Assembly: GCA_963693365.1 (NCBI GenBank)
Contig: CAVNZM010000009.1
Span: 8,928,001 to 8,992,000, forward strand
Length of the DNA: 64,000 nt
Source of the DNA: Amoebidium appalachense
Lineage: Eukaryota; Ichthyosporea
Direction: 5' to 3'
The notes beneath the pieces were generated by a model. It worked only from the letters and a program-made list of their open reading frames with translations, was not told where the DNA came from and made no database searches. The first letter of the stretch is position 1, and every line of letters begins with the position of its first letter. This document shows, one piece after another, positions 1-49,139 of this stretch. The position numbers and the translations under genes were made by a program.

Positions 1-890
1 TAGGAAGTGTGGAAGGAGGCAAGAAATGTGTCAGTGCTGCAAGAAACGGACAGTTTTGTTCGTCCGAAAGGCTTCGACCTTAGAGATGGTTAAGGTTTCA
101 TGACAATACAGGAACGAATAACATAACAAGAAAGGCACAGGCGTCACAAGAGAATTATCCCCCCCCCCCCCCCCCCCCCGGGTCCGGCTCTATCAATTAG
201 CAAACAAAATGTGTGTATGTGTGCCAGTAGTGTACATACATTCCTATGAGTATACTGTCGGTGTCGTTTGGCAGGGGTGGTCGGAAAGTAGAATGGCTGA
301 GGGGAAGAGGGGCCCCGGTCTACCATGAAAAGGGGAAGTAGGGACACGGAAAGAGGGGGGGGGGGGGGGGGGGGGGGGCAATGTAAAGCTGTCTACGGTT
401 AGAGGTAACGGTGGGAAGAAGAAAGTGAGGTGGAGAAGGGGGCAGTGAGGAGGGGGGCACGGGCGACACTGGAATGAATGTGGAGTTGGAAACATCAAAC
501 AAACAAATAAGCAACCAAACAAGCAAACAAACAAACAAAAGAAAGTCCAAGTGAAACACAAAAACAAAACCACGACACAACCCACAAAACACCAAAGGCA
601 ATGTGCTGTCGAAAATGCTTGAAAGCAGCACAAAGGCCTTCCCTTTATCAAAGGGCTCCTTCGTGTCATTCAAGCACGCAGAGAGAAATATGGCAAAAGG
701 GGCACACCGAGGAAAGGGGGTGGGAGATGGGGGGTACCCTGGGGAGGGGGGGAGGAGGGAGGGGCGAGGGGGGGGGGGGGGGGGGGGAGGGGGGAGGGGG
801 AGAGAGAGAGGACAGGGAGAGGGAGGTATAGAGTGAGAGAAAGGTCCCGGGTGAGTGAGTAGATGTGTGTGCAGGCCCGGGTGCAGGCGG

Positions 891-893
<3 letters not shown>

Positions 894-943
<50 letters not shown>

Positions 944-1085
944 CTGTGTGTGTAGGTGTGCGTGTGTGCCTATGTGTGTGGTGTGTGTGTGTGTGTGTGT
1001 GTGTTCACGCCCATGCCTGTGTGCATGGACGTGCATGCGCGCGTGTATGTCGTCTGCACATGCATGTGTGTTGTGTGTGTGTGTG
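894..1085. repeat. (GT)n microsatellite, interrupted
   Basis: An almost pure TG run of about 25 units is followed by interrupted GT-rich sequence with purine/pyrimidine alternation. Open frames across it read as Val-Cys repeats and are not genes. Confidence 0.9.
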
Positions 1086-1098
1086 AGTGAGCTTGGGG

Positions 1099-1144
<46 letters not shown>

Positions 1145-1145
<1 letters not shown>

Positions 1146-1275
1146 ATGCGGAACACAGTACGGAGTACAAGTACACAAAGAGAAACACAGTGCAGAACAC
1201 AGGCAAAAGCAAACATTCAAGTGTGCAATATTTGCAACGCACGCAGTTTGCAAAATAGCAGAGCACATCCTCCGG
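1145..1275 (-). mobile_element. Poly(C)-tailed dispersed repeat, old antisense-to-window copy
   Basis: Read on the minus strand this begins CCGGAGGATGTGCTCTGCT and ends TGTGTTCCGCATT followed by poly-C. It matches, with much divergence, the last 130 bp of the family whose best copies are at 6781-7142 and 37821-38182, and is closest to the copy at 10355-10485 (shared TTGAATGTTTGC and GTGTTCCGCATT). It is the only copy on the minus strand of the window, and it lies in or next to the minus-strand BTB gene, so it is still sense with respect to its host. Confidence 0.75.
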
Positions 1276-1382
1276 GGGGGGGGGGGGGGGGGGGAGGGGG
1301 GGGAGGGGGGGAGGGGGGGGGGGGGTAGGGGCGGGGGGGGGAGGGGGAGGGAGAGGGGGGGGGGGGGGGGGGGGATGCGTAC

Positions 1383-1906
1383 CCTATCAGCAGCGCTTAT
1401 AAGCAGAATGTGACTTTCCGGGTCGATATTCTCCAATGCGCCGTCATAGCACACTTGCAGCACCATATCCAGTATGCGGGGCTGTATGTCCGGTATCGTC
1501 ACCGTGGTTGTGCGCTTTTCCAAAAAATCGGCCGTGCCAAGAAGTTTTTCCCAGTAGTCGCTGTTGCGTGCCTGAGAGGGGAATGGGTTAAAAGTGAGTA
1601 GATGTGAAAGGATATTGCTTGTCTTTTAGGTGAAGTGTGGAAGAAATGATGTGTTATGAGAAAAGGAAGTAAAACAAAACGCTAGAGAGATTTTTTTGTC
1701 TGAATGCGACTTCGTTTGTGTGGAAGACTCAGGAAGTCAGATAAAGAATGGAAACAACATATCAAGAAAAGCGTACCGGAGGCTGCAGGGAAAAGCCAAT
1801 AGCGGTCCGCCTCAAAACAAGAAGCAGACAGGGGCCCATGACATGTGTTTTTTGAGTGGGGTTGTACAAGAAGCAAAGGAAGGACAGAGAGAGAGAAGAG
1901 AGAGAA

Positions 1907-1997
<91 letters not shown>

Positions 1998-2019
1998 CGA
2001 GAGAGCGAGAGAGCGAGAG

Positions 2020-2060
<41 letters not shown>

Positions 2061-2102
2061 AGGGAGAGCGAGAGAAAGAGAGAGAGAGAGAGAGAGAGCG
2101 AG

Positions 2103-2188
<86 letters not shown>

Positions 2189-2194
2189 AAGAGC

Positions 2195-2227
<33 letters not shown>

Positions 2228-2962
2228 GGGGGGAGAGAGAAAGAGAGAGAGAGAGAGAGGGAGAGGGGGGGGGGGGGGGAGGAGAGAGGGAGGTAGAGAG
2301 AGAGAGAGAGAGAGAGGAGGGGAGAGAGGAGAGGGCAACAGAAGAGGGAGGGAAAGTTGGACTAGGCAATTAACAACACGCACTTTATGGTCAAGTGAGT
2401 ACAAAAAAGGACGTAAGAAAGCAGACATGTACAAACTGCAGCCCACAGGCACGTCTGTTTATAGTATGTTATAGTCTTTCACAAAACGAGAATAGCCCCT
2501 TCCGCCCCCCCCCCCCCCCCCCCCCCCCCCCCTCTATCTGCACCCAACCCAAACGTTTTTGTCTCTCTGTATAAGTTGCTCCTCCTTTTTAACCCTTCCA
2601 CCCCCCTCCCCTCCTCCCTCCCGTCTGCCCCTCGCCCCCTCTAAACGTCCCTCAGCACCTTCTTACCTACACAGCCCCCCTCCCCCCTACACATCCCCGT
2701 CCCTCTCCCCCTCCCTTTCTTTCCTTCCTGCTCCAAATTCACCCAGTCAAGCACACATTCACCCACAAGAACCCTGCTTCTCTCGCCCGCAAGTCTTTCG
2801 TAAGGGGATTAATTGACATACCATGATGGCCCTGTTGACCTGGAAAGTTTGTTTGGTTCCGTCTGGGGCCACGGCCACCAGTGTAACGTCAGCCATCTGG
2901 CCTGACTTATACATACTGGCCGTGCGAGCACGGGAGCTATCGTTCCTTACTCCTTCAGACAT
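1383..2962 (-). CDS. BTB/POZ-domain protein, 5' part (two exons)
   Basis: Exon 1 runs 2962-2822 (47 codons from the ATG) and exon 2 runs 1571-1383 (63 codons); both junctions are phase 0 with GTATGT and GTACGC donors and a CTCTCAG acceptor. Together they give one BTB/POZ fold: SGQMADVTLVAV, TFQVNRAIM, then ARNSDYWEKLLG, TTTVTIPDIQPRILDMVLQV and CYDGALENIDPES. The order D-V-T-L, h-R-A-I-M, F/W-x-x-L-L, ending in a helix with hLLISAADR, is typical. BTB domains dimerise and often act as Cullin-3 adaptors. The partner domain that would define the role (BACK, Kelch, ankyrin) is not found, so the gene is incomplete here and probably runs past base 1. The intron holds a large (GA)n block. Confidence 0.8.
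1866..2335. repeat. (GA)n microsatellite block with G-runs
   Basis: About 450 bp of GA/GAGC repeats with embedded G-runs near 2217-2234 and 2267-2279. It lies in the BTB intron and reads as (CT)n in the sense of that gene. The Ser-Leu and Arg-Glu open frames across it are artefacts of the repeat. Confidence 0.95.
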
Positions 2963-3257
2963 GATGGGTATCGGTAAAACAGAACAGAGAGAAGAAAGAG
3001 GGAGACAGAAGAAGAAAGGGGGAAGAAAAAAACAGAAGAGTTCAAAGGAAATGAGGTTCGGTTTCAGTTATCGAAAACTCCTAGAAACAACATGCCTTTG
3101 CTGCTTTTCAACCTCAGACACAAAACTGTCTGAGCTGTCTGAGCGACAGGGTGACTGAAAAAACATAAGCGATCGCAACACCCAACCAAAAACAATGTTA
3201 AACGAATACAATAGTTGTTTAACGTATTAAGTCATTGGATAAAAAAGCGATCTTGCA

Positions 3258-3268
3258 TTTTGGCGGGA
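3258..3268. promoter_or_regulatory. E2F-like site in the divergent promoter region
   Basis: TTTTGGCGGGA matches the E2F/DP consensus TTTSGCGS. It lies about 300 bp upstream of the BTB start codon, in the complex part of the spacer. One short match is weak evidence. Confidence 0.25.
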
Positions 3269-4152
3269 GACCCAGATTTTCATGCACATGCCCGCCGGTA
3301 GCCGCCAGACTCTGAGTGAACTGAGAGAGGGAGCTCGAGGCTCGGAGAGAGCCTGAGACAGAGTAGGAGGGAGAGAGGGAGAGTCAACGTTAGGGCCATA
3401 TTACACACGCCGCATATTATGGTTTTTTCGGAGGACAGTCGTTGTTATTGTTAGAACAGAAAATTAGGACTTCATTTAGGAGGAATATTGTCCGCACAGA
3501 CGTATTTTTGTGTCGCCCACACCCCCAGCTTTTAATTGCAGAGAAAAAGAGGTCTGCAGAGAGGTATATGGGATTTGGGTTGGTAATACGCATGGGTTAT
3601 AAAGGCAGCGTAAATGGATTGTGAGGTATAGCCCAAATCTCCGGCTTTACAAGGCGCTCTTGAGGTAAGTTTGTCCTTAAAGCTTTGCTGTGTTCTGTTT
3701 TGTTTCTTTCTGTTTTGTTCTCTTGACGAATAGCTGAACAAGTGCTCTGTTTCCATTGCCGTGCATTACTAAAGTTGAATGGTCTTGGTGCATTCAAAGG
3801 GATGCAACAACGGCAAAAGGGGTTTTTAACTCTTAAACTCTATATTTCACAGTGATAGTGTGCTTTTTAAGCAGGTGGCTTAAACCTGCTCTTGCTCAAA
3901 AATCACAACCGTACCCCCTCCTTTCCTAACACATTTAGGCTTTTCTTTCTTCTCCCCCCCCCCCCCCCCCCCCCTCCCCTTTACCCCGTGCCCCCCGGCC
4001 ATGTCTTTCTCCCCCTCCTCCATAACCCTTTGATAACCCCTTGGTTACGTTTGTTTTTTTTAGTTTGTGGCCTCTTTCTGTCCAAGTGCATTCTCGATCC
4101 ACCCTCCCCTCCCCCCCCCCCCCCCCCCCCCCCCTCTCTGCCCTCCCATCCG

Positions 4153-4545
<393 letters not shown>

Positions 4546-5070
4546 CCCCCCCCCCCCCCCCCTTTCTCCCTCCCCCTCCCCCCCCCCCCTCTCTCTCTCT
4601 CCCCATCTACCTATCTTATCTCACTTTCTCCTCTTGTCTTCTTTGCTACCTCCCCCACCTCCCCTCTCCTCCCTCTATCACTCGCTCTCGATATAGATCT
4701 TCCCCCCCCCCCCCCCCTTCTGTCTCTCTCTCTTCTCTCCCTTCCACTCGCCTCCTCCACCCGCCTCCTTCCCCCCCCCCCCCCTCCCCCCTCCCCCCCT
4801 CCTCCCCCCCCTCCACCCTCCTCTCACTTGTTCTCAACCCCCCTCCCCTCCCCCCCCCCCCCCCCTCCCTCCCCCCCTTCCCCCACTTTCCTTCATTTCT
4901 TCCTGCTTCCTCCTACTCTCCCATGCACAAGTATACCGTAGCTACACGTGCCTCATCCTCACCCGTCTCCCCTCTGAAATACCCTACCACTCATTATTTC
5001 TATTTATGCACTCCCTTCACAGCTGATTATTAATGAGTACTCTACATATGTCCCATGGTTATTTTCTTTG

Positions 5071-5105
<35 letters not shown>

Positions 5106-5216
5106 TTCCCCCAACTCTCCATTCACACACCCACCGTTGCTTTTTGCTCTCCCTTTATCCCATGGTTTGTGCTGTTTACTGCCTATTCACTGTCTCTCTC
5201 TGCCGACGACCCCCCC

Positions 5217-5247
<31 letters not shown>

Positions 5248-5374
5248 AAAAAAATCCCCCCCCCCCCCCCCCCCCTCGTTCTCTCACCCCTCGCTCTCTA
5301 CCTCCCCCCCCCCTCTCGCTCTACCCCCCCCCCCCCCCCCCCCCAGGCATGTTCCCCTGCAATTTTCACTTGTT

Positions 5375-5405
<31 letters not shown>

Positions 5406-5676
5406 ACCCACCCACCCTCCCACCCATCCATCATCCTCCCTATTCTGCATACGCTTTCTAGGTTTTTCTCTCCATGTCAGTCGGTGTTCCTTCTTTTCTG
5501 AATGCCATGGTTTGATTTCCAAGCAGAAAAAAACAAAAACAAGAATCGATATTCTGTTTCTACCCACTGGACACTGTGATATCTTCTTCTTATCCACTAT
5601 CATTCCTCGTGGTCCCATCATCGTTCCACAGGCTATCACGAATTCTTGACGGCAGCATTTACACACACGATCATCC

Positions 5677-5715
<39 letters not shown>

Positions 5716-5970
5716 ACCTACCACCACCACACAACTCCGAAAATTCCCTTCCCAGTGCAACCACTATTACCGCTGCTCTTTAATCACCACACTAACAACC
5801 ATCCCCCCTCCCCCCTTCCCCCTTCCCTCCTCCCCCAAACACCTGTACCTTCCCCCCTCCCCCACCCTCCCCACCCTTCTAAAAAAAAACAACACCCCCC
5901 CCCCCCCCTCCCCTCCCGAACCAAAACAAACAAACAAACAAAAAAAGAAAAAACAGCCCCTCTACGCACC

Positions 5971-41820
<35,850 letters not shown>

Positions 41821-42146
41821 TTGTGCGTGTGTGCTTGTGTGTGTGTGTGTGCGCGCGCGCATGCGTGCATGTTTAGGCAGAGGGCAGAGGGAGGGAGAGG
41901 GGGGGGGGGGGGGGGGGGGGGGATAGTATGTGTATCCCAACTTTTAGATGAGTGAATCAGATGGGTTGAGATGCATGAAAGATATATGGCCATAGATACA
42001 TGAAGAAATCATTGGTGTAGGAGTTTCGGCGGTTTGCAAGTCATAATTCAGTATATATACTTGCGATTTTCGAGTTCGAAAGATGAAATTCACGCTATTT
42101 GGCTGCAATTGCTGATCAATTAATTGATAGCAGTTTACGACACACA

Positions 42147-42185
<39 letters not shown>

Positions 42186-42715
42186 TTAGGCGGTTGACTC
42201 GAATGTATTTCACAACATCGTCTTTGTTCGTTCATTTTGTTACGAATGTAATTTAACTCGTTCTTTCCTTTTGATTTAAAGAAAGAAAGAGGGTGTGTCT
42301 GGTAACACGCCCGTAATAAAAATACCAAATTTCTTAATTTATAATCCGTTTTTGTAAAAGACTAGGTCCTGGGCACTTCAATGGGCCAGTCGGGTAGTGC
42401 TGTGAGAATCGTGGCCCTAAGTATTGGGGGGGGGGGAGGGGGGGGGGGGGGGGGGGGGTTGTAAATGTAAATAGATTGAAGAGAGAAAGCTTCAAGTGAA
42501 CACATCTGTACAGCAAAAATGTGCCAACTTTTCTAAATCCCCCCTCTCTTACCCAAATTATTCACCATATCTGCATCACAGCCTTGAACAGCACCACACA
42601 TGGCATTGTTCAGTGACTGAATGCCTGGAGGGGGGAGGGGGGGGGGGGGGGTTGATGACTTTTCAAACCCGGTGTGTTTTCAACTTGACGTTTCATGAAA
42701 GTTTCGGGAAGCCCT

Positions 42716-42749
<34 letters not shown>

Positions 42750-43316
42750 GCATTCATGGAGCGATTGACTGTTCAGCAACTGTTTTGGGCAACCCGTCGA
42801 CCCTTTAGTTGAGCGAGGCAGTCGTAAAGACGCTGCCACGCTCTTCAGGGGAAGTCGCATGCTGCAGTGCCGCCACATTGGCCGTGTGTATTTGTATGTG
42901 CGATCACCCAGCCATTGGAGGCAAATATGGGTGGTGATAAAATACAAAGGTGTGTTTGTGATTGTGGGACAGGATGTGAGAGCTCATTATGTATATCGGG
43001 CCATTACCACTTTTGAGCATCATAGTATATCCGGATATGCACATCATGATGATGCACACACCAATCGGAATTTAGTATGTATTCAAGTCTGTCAAACCCT
43101 TTTTTTTTTTCAAAACGCAGAGACCCAAGAGTGCTGCTATTACCCCCCCGTAAATGTGTGTGTTGCTTGCAGATGGATTTGGATTGAGATAGTTAGACCA
43201 ATATTAATGTGTGTGTTTGTGCCTGGTTGTCTATGTCAGGCATGTATATACGAGCTGGCGGCTGGGTGTCTGTGCATTCCAGTTATTGCCATATGCGCAT
43301 GCACCGTTTGTTTTGG

Positions 43317-43368
<52 letters not shown>

Positions 43369-43627
43369 TTTATCACTTGCATTGCTTTTCTAGTAAAAAA
43401 AGTAATGTTTGCTTGAAATTGTCACGTTTTGTTTGTTTTTTTGTTTTTTCCCGGCACTGTACTTTTTATTTTAGAAACATTACTACTCCTTCTGTTCCCG
43501 CAGGAGACCCCTTGGGGTTACGCCTCTTCCACACAGCACCGACTACACTCTATTTAGGGTGCTCACGGTGCAATCAGCTAATAATGGTCACTTACTTTTT
43601 CTTTTTCTTTCCCCCCCCCCCCCCTCC

Positions 43628-43688
<61 letters not shown>

Positions 43689-44027
43689 TGACTTAAGCAA
43701 ATTACATGGACGACCCAGTGATATCGTAAACTCGCTGAGTGTGGAAACATGGTTTGATGCCACAAGGAGCATCATATGTGTTGTTATGTGGTCGTCAGGC
43801 ACTAAGGAGCAATGCCGTCTAAGTCAAAATTAAAGCTTCGTGTACTTGATTGTGGGTCCGAAAGCATCATCGGACCTAGAAAACATGTGAAACACATCAT
43901 TTTTTTCCTCTGCAATGATCGAGTTTAACCTGAGAGGATAAACCGTTTGCGCCGTATTTGTACCATCCAACTGCCAACAGCAAACCAGCCCGTTATACAA
44001 TGTGCACGTCCGCGAGGAAGATTCTAC

Positions 44028-44062
<35 letters not shown>

Positions 44063-44135
44063 GGGGGGGGGGGTGTAGACGGAATATTAGGAAAATTAGT
44101 GTCCGGGGGCGATGGTCGTCCCCATAACCTCTTGT

Positions 44136-44203
<68 letters not shown>

Positions 44204-44312
44204 GGGGTACTGGGAGAGGTGGGCCGGGTGTGTGTGCACGTGTGTGTGTGTGTGTGTGTGTGTGTACCGGGTGGGGGAGGGGGGGGGGGGGGGGGGGGCC
44301 GGGGGGGACTGA

Positions 44313-44345
<33 letters not shown>

Positions 44346-44698
44346 GGGCAAGTGTCCAACAGCCGTTTGGAAAGAGAGATACATAATGGTGTAATGCTTC
44401 CGAACTTGATTTAGGGGGGACACACGCGTCTAACCTGAAGTGAACTGGGTTGGGGTGGGTGGGGGTGTGGGTGGAGGGGGGGAGGGAGGGGGGGAGCATG
44501 TTAAGCTTAGGTTTACACCCTTACTTCCACTTAAAAGCATCTGAATACTGCACCATCACACGATCATGGTGTACACGTCCACAGCACACATATTGGTGGG
44601 GACACAGTTAACGTCGCCAGTAAAGGAAACATCAACTACAGCGTCTGTCGTTGCCGGGGCACCCCCCCCCTAGCTCTTACACCCACACCTACACACAC

Positions 44699-44823
44699 CC
44701 ACACACACACACACACACTCACGCACACAAACACACACACACGCGCGCGCGTGCACACACACACACAAGCACACACACGTGCGCGCGCACACACACATAC
44801 ATACACACACACACACAGGCATG

Positions 44824-44892
<69 letters not shown>

Positions 44893-45040
44893 GCGCGCAC
44901 ACACACACGCACACACACATGCACACACACACACACACAGGCACACGCGCGCGCACACACACATCCACACACACACACACACACATACACGCACACGCGC
45001 ACACACACACACACACACACACGCAGAAACACACACACAT

Positions 45041-45115
<75 letters not shown>

Positions 45116-45157
45116 CAGACACACACAAACCAACACACACACACACACACACACACC
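44699..45157. repeat. (CA)n array of about 460 bp
   Basis: CA repeats with scattered CG/GCGCGC patches. Thr-His frames across it are artefacts. Confidence 0.95.
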
Positions 45158-45468
45158 GTTACCCTTTTTTGTCCTGATGCGGCATCAATCAAACGTTGCG
45201 TGGAAAACCTGGCCACCTTCAGCTTTTTATGAATATCTCTAGCATTTGTTTTACTATTTAGACAGCTGAAGTAGATTTGTTTACACATTATGGACAGACC
45301 TCAGGAAATCCTCAATTGATTTGATCATGTGTGTCATTACAAAACATGCCTGGGGTGAAGGCGACTTGGTTCTATAACCCTTTTCCTTTCTTGCAGGGGA
45401 GAGGGGAGAATGACCGGTGTCGATGGTGTGTGTGTGTGTGTGTGGAGGTGGTGGTGGTGGTGGGGGGG

Positions 45469-45516
<48 letters not shown>

Positions 45517-45866
45517 GGGGGGAGTTGTTGAATTCAAAGTACATAAGCGACTGTATGATGTACCGCTTACAACGAATGTATTTATGTGCTTGTCCAGTGT
45601 GTGTGCGTGCTTGCCTGTGTGTTGTTTTGCGTTCTTGTCTGTTGTGCAGAGAGAAAAAGAGGTAAGGGGAGGGGAGGAAGCTGTGTGAGAGATCTATCAT
45701 TGATATACAGGTAGAGAAGATGAGAGGGTTACATACACAACGAGAGAGAGGGAGGGCGGGGGGAGGGGGGGGGGGGGAGGAGAGAGAGAGGGGGAGGGAG
45801 GGAGAGGGAGAGTGTGTGTTCGTACATCTGTGTGTAGAGGAAGGAGTTAAAACATGGAGACCACAG

Positions 45867-45869
<3 letters not shown>

Positions 45870-45954
<85 letters not shown>

Positions 45955-46102
45955 ATGTGTGTGTGTGTGTGTGTGTGTGGATGGGTGGGTGGGTGGATTG
46001 GTGGGTAGGGGGAGGGGGGGGGGGAGGGGTTTAAGAAGAGCCTCGGATGTCTGTGTGTGTCTGGTGTGTCATGCACGGGGTGTGTTTGTGCGCGCGTGCG
46101 TG

Positions 46103-46164
<62 letters not shown>

Positions 46165-46168
46165 CACG

Positions 46169-46200
<32 letters not shown>

Positions 46201-46210
46201 GCGTGCGTGC

Positions 46211-46251
<41 letters not shown>

Positions 46252-46256
46252 CGCGT
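45870..46256. repeat. (GT)n arrays
   Basis: Two large GT arrays (45870-45978 and about 46103-46257) flanking a short complex stretch. The second ends in (GC)n. Confidence 0.95.
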
Positions 46257-46441
46257 AACAGTTGAGTTTATGCCAACTAACTTGCTAACACGGTACGAGC
46301 TGTTAGCAACTCCAAGAACATACTAACTTACACACATTACAGGTATCTTTTCGAACAGCTACTGCTTGAAGCGAAACATTGTGATAAACGTTGTTGAAAA
46401 TAAAAACCAAAACTACATCCATATATATGGTCATCCCCCCC

Positions 46442-46472
<31 letters not shown>

Positions 46473-47396
46473 ACAACCCCCCGTCCCCCCAGGGGCACTG
46501 CGGAAAGTATATGCCCGTAGATACTATCGCCACCAAGCCAAATGACGCCAGATTCTTCCTCCCTCCCCCCCCCCCAAAAAAAAAAATTACTATAATAAAA
46601 ATAAAAATAAGAATAAAAAGAGAAGAAAAGAGCACAGACACACAAACACCACATTGCCGTGCCCCGCACTTTTACAAAAATATACACCAACACACACACA
46701 CACACACACACCCGCGTGAATCAAGGGCGGGTATGTCTGGTTAATGTTTTGCACTCCACAGTTAGGGTGCCTGAAATGATAGCATACAAAGTTGACTTTG
46801 ACAAATTCTATACTAGTTGTACAGTACAGTAGACAACTAGGTAACTTTTATTGATGTGCCTTTTAATCTTCTATTAAAATTTATGACTTACGTGGGCATT
46901 CCCGTCATTTACACTATACCAACATTACGTTCATACACATAATATCATAATTCGTGGATGATACATTTTCTAAAAAGCTAAATTTTAAGACACGTTATAC
47001 GGTGCGTCACAGTCACTACTCAATCGCTATTAATAGTAAAACCTATGCACACTGTGCACCTCTAAGTTAACACCCCTGAAACTGTGGCATACTGTATTAG
47101 TATAGCTCATATTCAGACTCTGGCTAGAACTCTAAGGCAGTTACTGATGGATATATCTAAACAGCCCACATTCTACCCATGCCACTATTCTCCAAATTCT
47201 ACAATGAACATCTACACAACAGGGTCCGGTAAAATAGTTATAGCTAAAGCACAAAGCGCCCCGGCTTACTGAGAATGAAAAAAAAAAAGAGGCCTAATAT
47301 ATTGACCTGGAGGAGCAAACCAGTGCACAAGAAAAAACCAGACAAACAAAACAACGGCTTTAAAAAAAAAAAAAAAACGGAGAGGAAAAGTCTGTG

Positions 47397-48773
47397 TCAT
47401 GGAATTAAACTACACGCAAAAAGTCCATGCACAATTTGGATAAGGAGGGGGTGGTAGCATCCCCACATCAAGCCCCCCTGGGTATGCGGACACACCAACC
47501 ACAGTGCGTTCAAATACACAAATATGAAGTGGTTTCTCAAGTTGATATGAGCAACATCGGGCAGAGGTGCCCTCTTACATTCCTCAACAATAAACGGGGA
47601 CCCAACATGTTCGTAGAAAAACGGAGCAGGGAGGCTAACCACCAAGTCGTTCTTGTTCACAGCGCGCAGCGTCTTGGGCAAAAGTCCTAAAACCTGCTCA
47701 TAGTAATTTTTAAACCCCCCATTTCCTACTTTTGGTGAAGCGAACGCAAACACTCCCCTCACATCCCACCCCAATTTGCTAAACCTTGCACCAGCTAGAA
47801 TTGTGACAGCAGCACCCAAACTATGACCGGTTATGAAGATGGGGCAGTTCATAGGGGTGCGGCCCATTGATAAGCATGCTTTAGCCACACCCACCTCCAG
47901 ACCCTTTTCAGCCAGGTCAATGTACACGAGGTTGTATCCGGCGTGCACCAAAGCAGAAGGACCACCTCCATAAATTTGGTCGGCTGGCTTGAGAGATATA
48001 CCCATTAAATTGGGCGTGATATCCTTCATATCCTGCGAGCCTTGGATAGTAACTATCACCATATTTTCTGTACGTAGAACCGCAGCCTGGCTCTGAAGAC
48101 TTGTCACAAAGAACTGAGTATCGCGGACGCCCATACATGACTACCAGTTTTTCTGGTTGTCATTCAGAACATAGGCCTGAAACGCGATAAGGCCCATTAA
48201 ATACACGTTGTTATTGCTGTTTATCCCCGCCTTCACATTCAAAACATCGGGCTGGTTGAGGACTTCTTTGAACGCGTATTTGTCACATTGAGGGAACGCT
48301 TGAAAGAAAAATGGTCCTTCTTTAGGGTCGGATGGGAGCGGCAGTTGAACGTTATTTGCTACAGGAACCTTGGAGTAATATTGAGACGTCCAATCAGTCA
48401 CATCTTGTGCTCGCGGAGGAGCCCGTGTAGGGGGAGGGGCGCATGGACACGCACCGTCACATCTCTTCACTTCTCCCGCTCTCAACTTGAGACAGTCTAG
48501 ATTTCTATACTCTCTGTTCTCTGTGCTGCATACGTGTGCTTCGGGGCCTTGGTTACAGTTGTTCACTGAACTTTTAGAGGGCAAACCTACGTTGAACACG
48601 CTGCTTGCTGTTTTTTGAGCAAAATCGACCACCTGACCTATGGGGGATGGTTTGAAAAAGTTTATGACTCTGTCTAGGAAACCCCAGCGCTTTTCACGGT
48701 GTTTGGCTTCGACAGCTAGGGTAAAGAAAGCCAACGTGAAAAGCAGGAACAAACGAAAATGTCGAGCCCCCAT
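47397..48773 (-). pseudogene. Secreted class 3 lipase, one in-frame nonsense codon
   Basis: Intronless. The ATG at 48773 starts a signal peptide (RLFLLFTLAFFTLAVEA) followed by KHREKRWG, a short linker, and a Cys-rich module (VCSTENREYRN ... KRCDGACPC). The frame then meets TAG at 48143-48141, where the paralogue at 50453-51958 has the second Trp of VWWTC (TGG). Beyond it the same frame stays open to 47397 and holds the complete lipase core: oxyanion region VTIQGSQ, nucleophile GHSLG (Ser at about 318), NKNDLV (acid) and a C-terminal H in HINLRNHF. If read through it would be 458 aa. One substitution breaks an otherwise intact gene. It could be a recent pseudogene, a sequencing error, or a split gene with the second part starting at 48134. 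The C-terminus runs about 23 residues longer than the paralogue. Confidence 0.8.
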
Positions 48774-49139
48774 GATGCATATGCATGGAATCAGCTAATT
48801 TGTAGTAAGCTTAAGTGTTGTTTGGGTTATAGATGCCATGTACTACGTGAGGGAACCAGCTCGCTAGAAACATTACGTTCAATTACTAGTTTCTCTGTTT
48901 CAGACTATCACCATGCTTTGTATGTTGACACAGAACTACTTTGACTGAGCAGTGAGCACATGCTCACTGACACCCCCGGGGGAGGCCTGAAGTAGGGCTG
49001 ATCCGTGGGGACTCTTTTTAAACATTGGAATGTATAGACAACCAATCATCTGCTCCGAGCTTATCAGAACTAGATAGTATCATAGTTCGCATCTCCGAAT
49101 CAATGGAAGCCCCGACACAAAACGCTGGATAATGAGTCC

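Larger units (their letters stand above)
1..1382. other. Unresolved 3' part of the BTB gene, mostly simple sequence
   Basis: This stretch lies downstream (minus strand) of the second BTB exon. It holds poly-C at about 160-179, G-runs near 354-378, 770-787, 1099-1144 and 1275-1374, and a GT tract at 894-1085. A short minus-strand open stretch at about 715-600, containing EPFDKGKAFVLLSSIFDST, has mixed amino-acid composition and could be a further exon. However, its upstream AG lacks a pyrimidine tract and it does not resemble a BACK or Kelch region, so I do not call it. No other exon was found. Confidence 0.5.
41821..47396. other. Spacer downstream of NUP205, no supported gene
   Basis: It contains G-runs (41901-41921, 42718-42747, 43318-43367, 43637-43686, 44151-44202, 45469-45515), CA and GT arrays, and ordinary sequence at 41925-42600, 42750-43310 and 46740-47396. 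Some short frames have mixed composition and could be exons of an unrecognised gene: plus-strand 43684-43833 (GRPSDIVNSLSVETWFDATR, ending TAA), 42815-42950 (DAATLFRGSRMLQCRHIG) and 46491-46560 (GHCGKYMPVDTIATKPNDAR). I could not join them or match them to a family. The NUP205 3' UTR and poly-A site (AATAAA at 42315) should be at the start. Confidence 0.5.

Noticed and set aside
42693-42947. Minus-strand 84-codon open frame
   Set aside because: It starts without promoter or splice context, ends in a poly-C translation, and overlaps a plus-strand frame of equal quality.
44636-45154. Cys-Val repeat proteins on the minus strand
   Set aside because: (GT)n translation; not a cysteine-rich protein family.
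47084-47272. Plus-strand 62-codon open frame
   Set aside because: Short, AT-rich, no family resemblance and no splice or promoter signals; expected by chance in 650 bp of complex sequence.
47397-48773. UAG reassigned to Trp or Gln in this organism
   Set aside because: The plus-strand lipase and the DUF885 gene both end at TAG exactly where the protein should end, so UAG is a stop.
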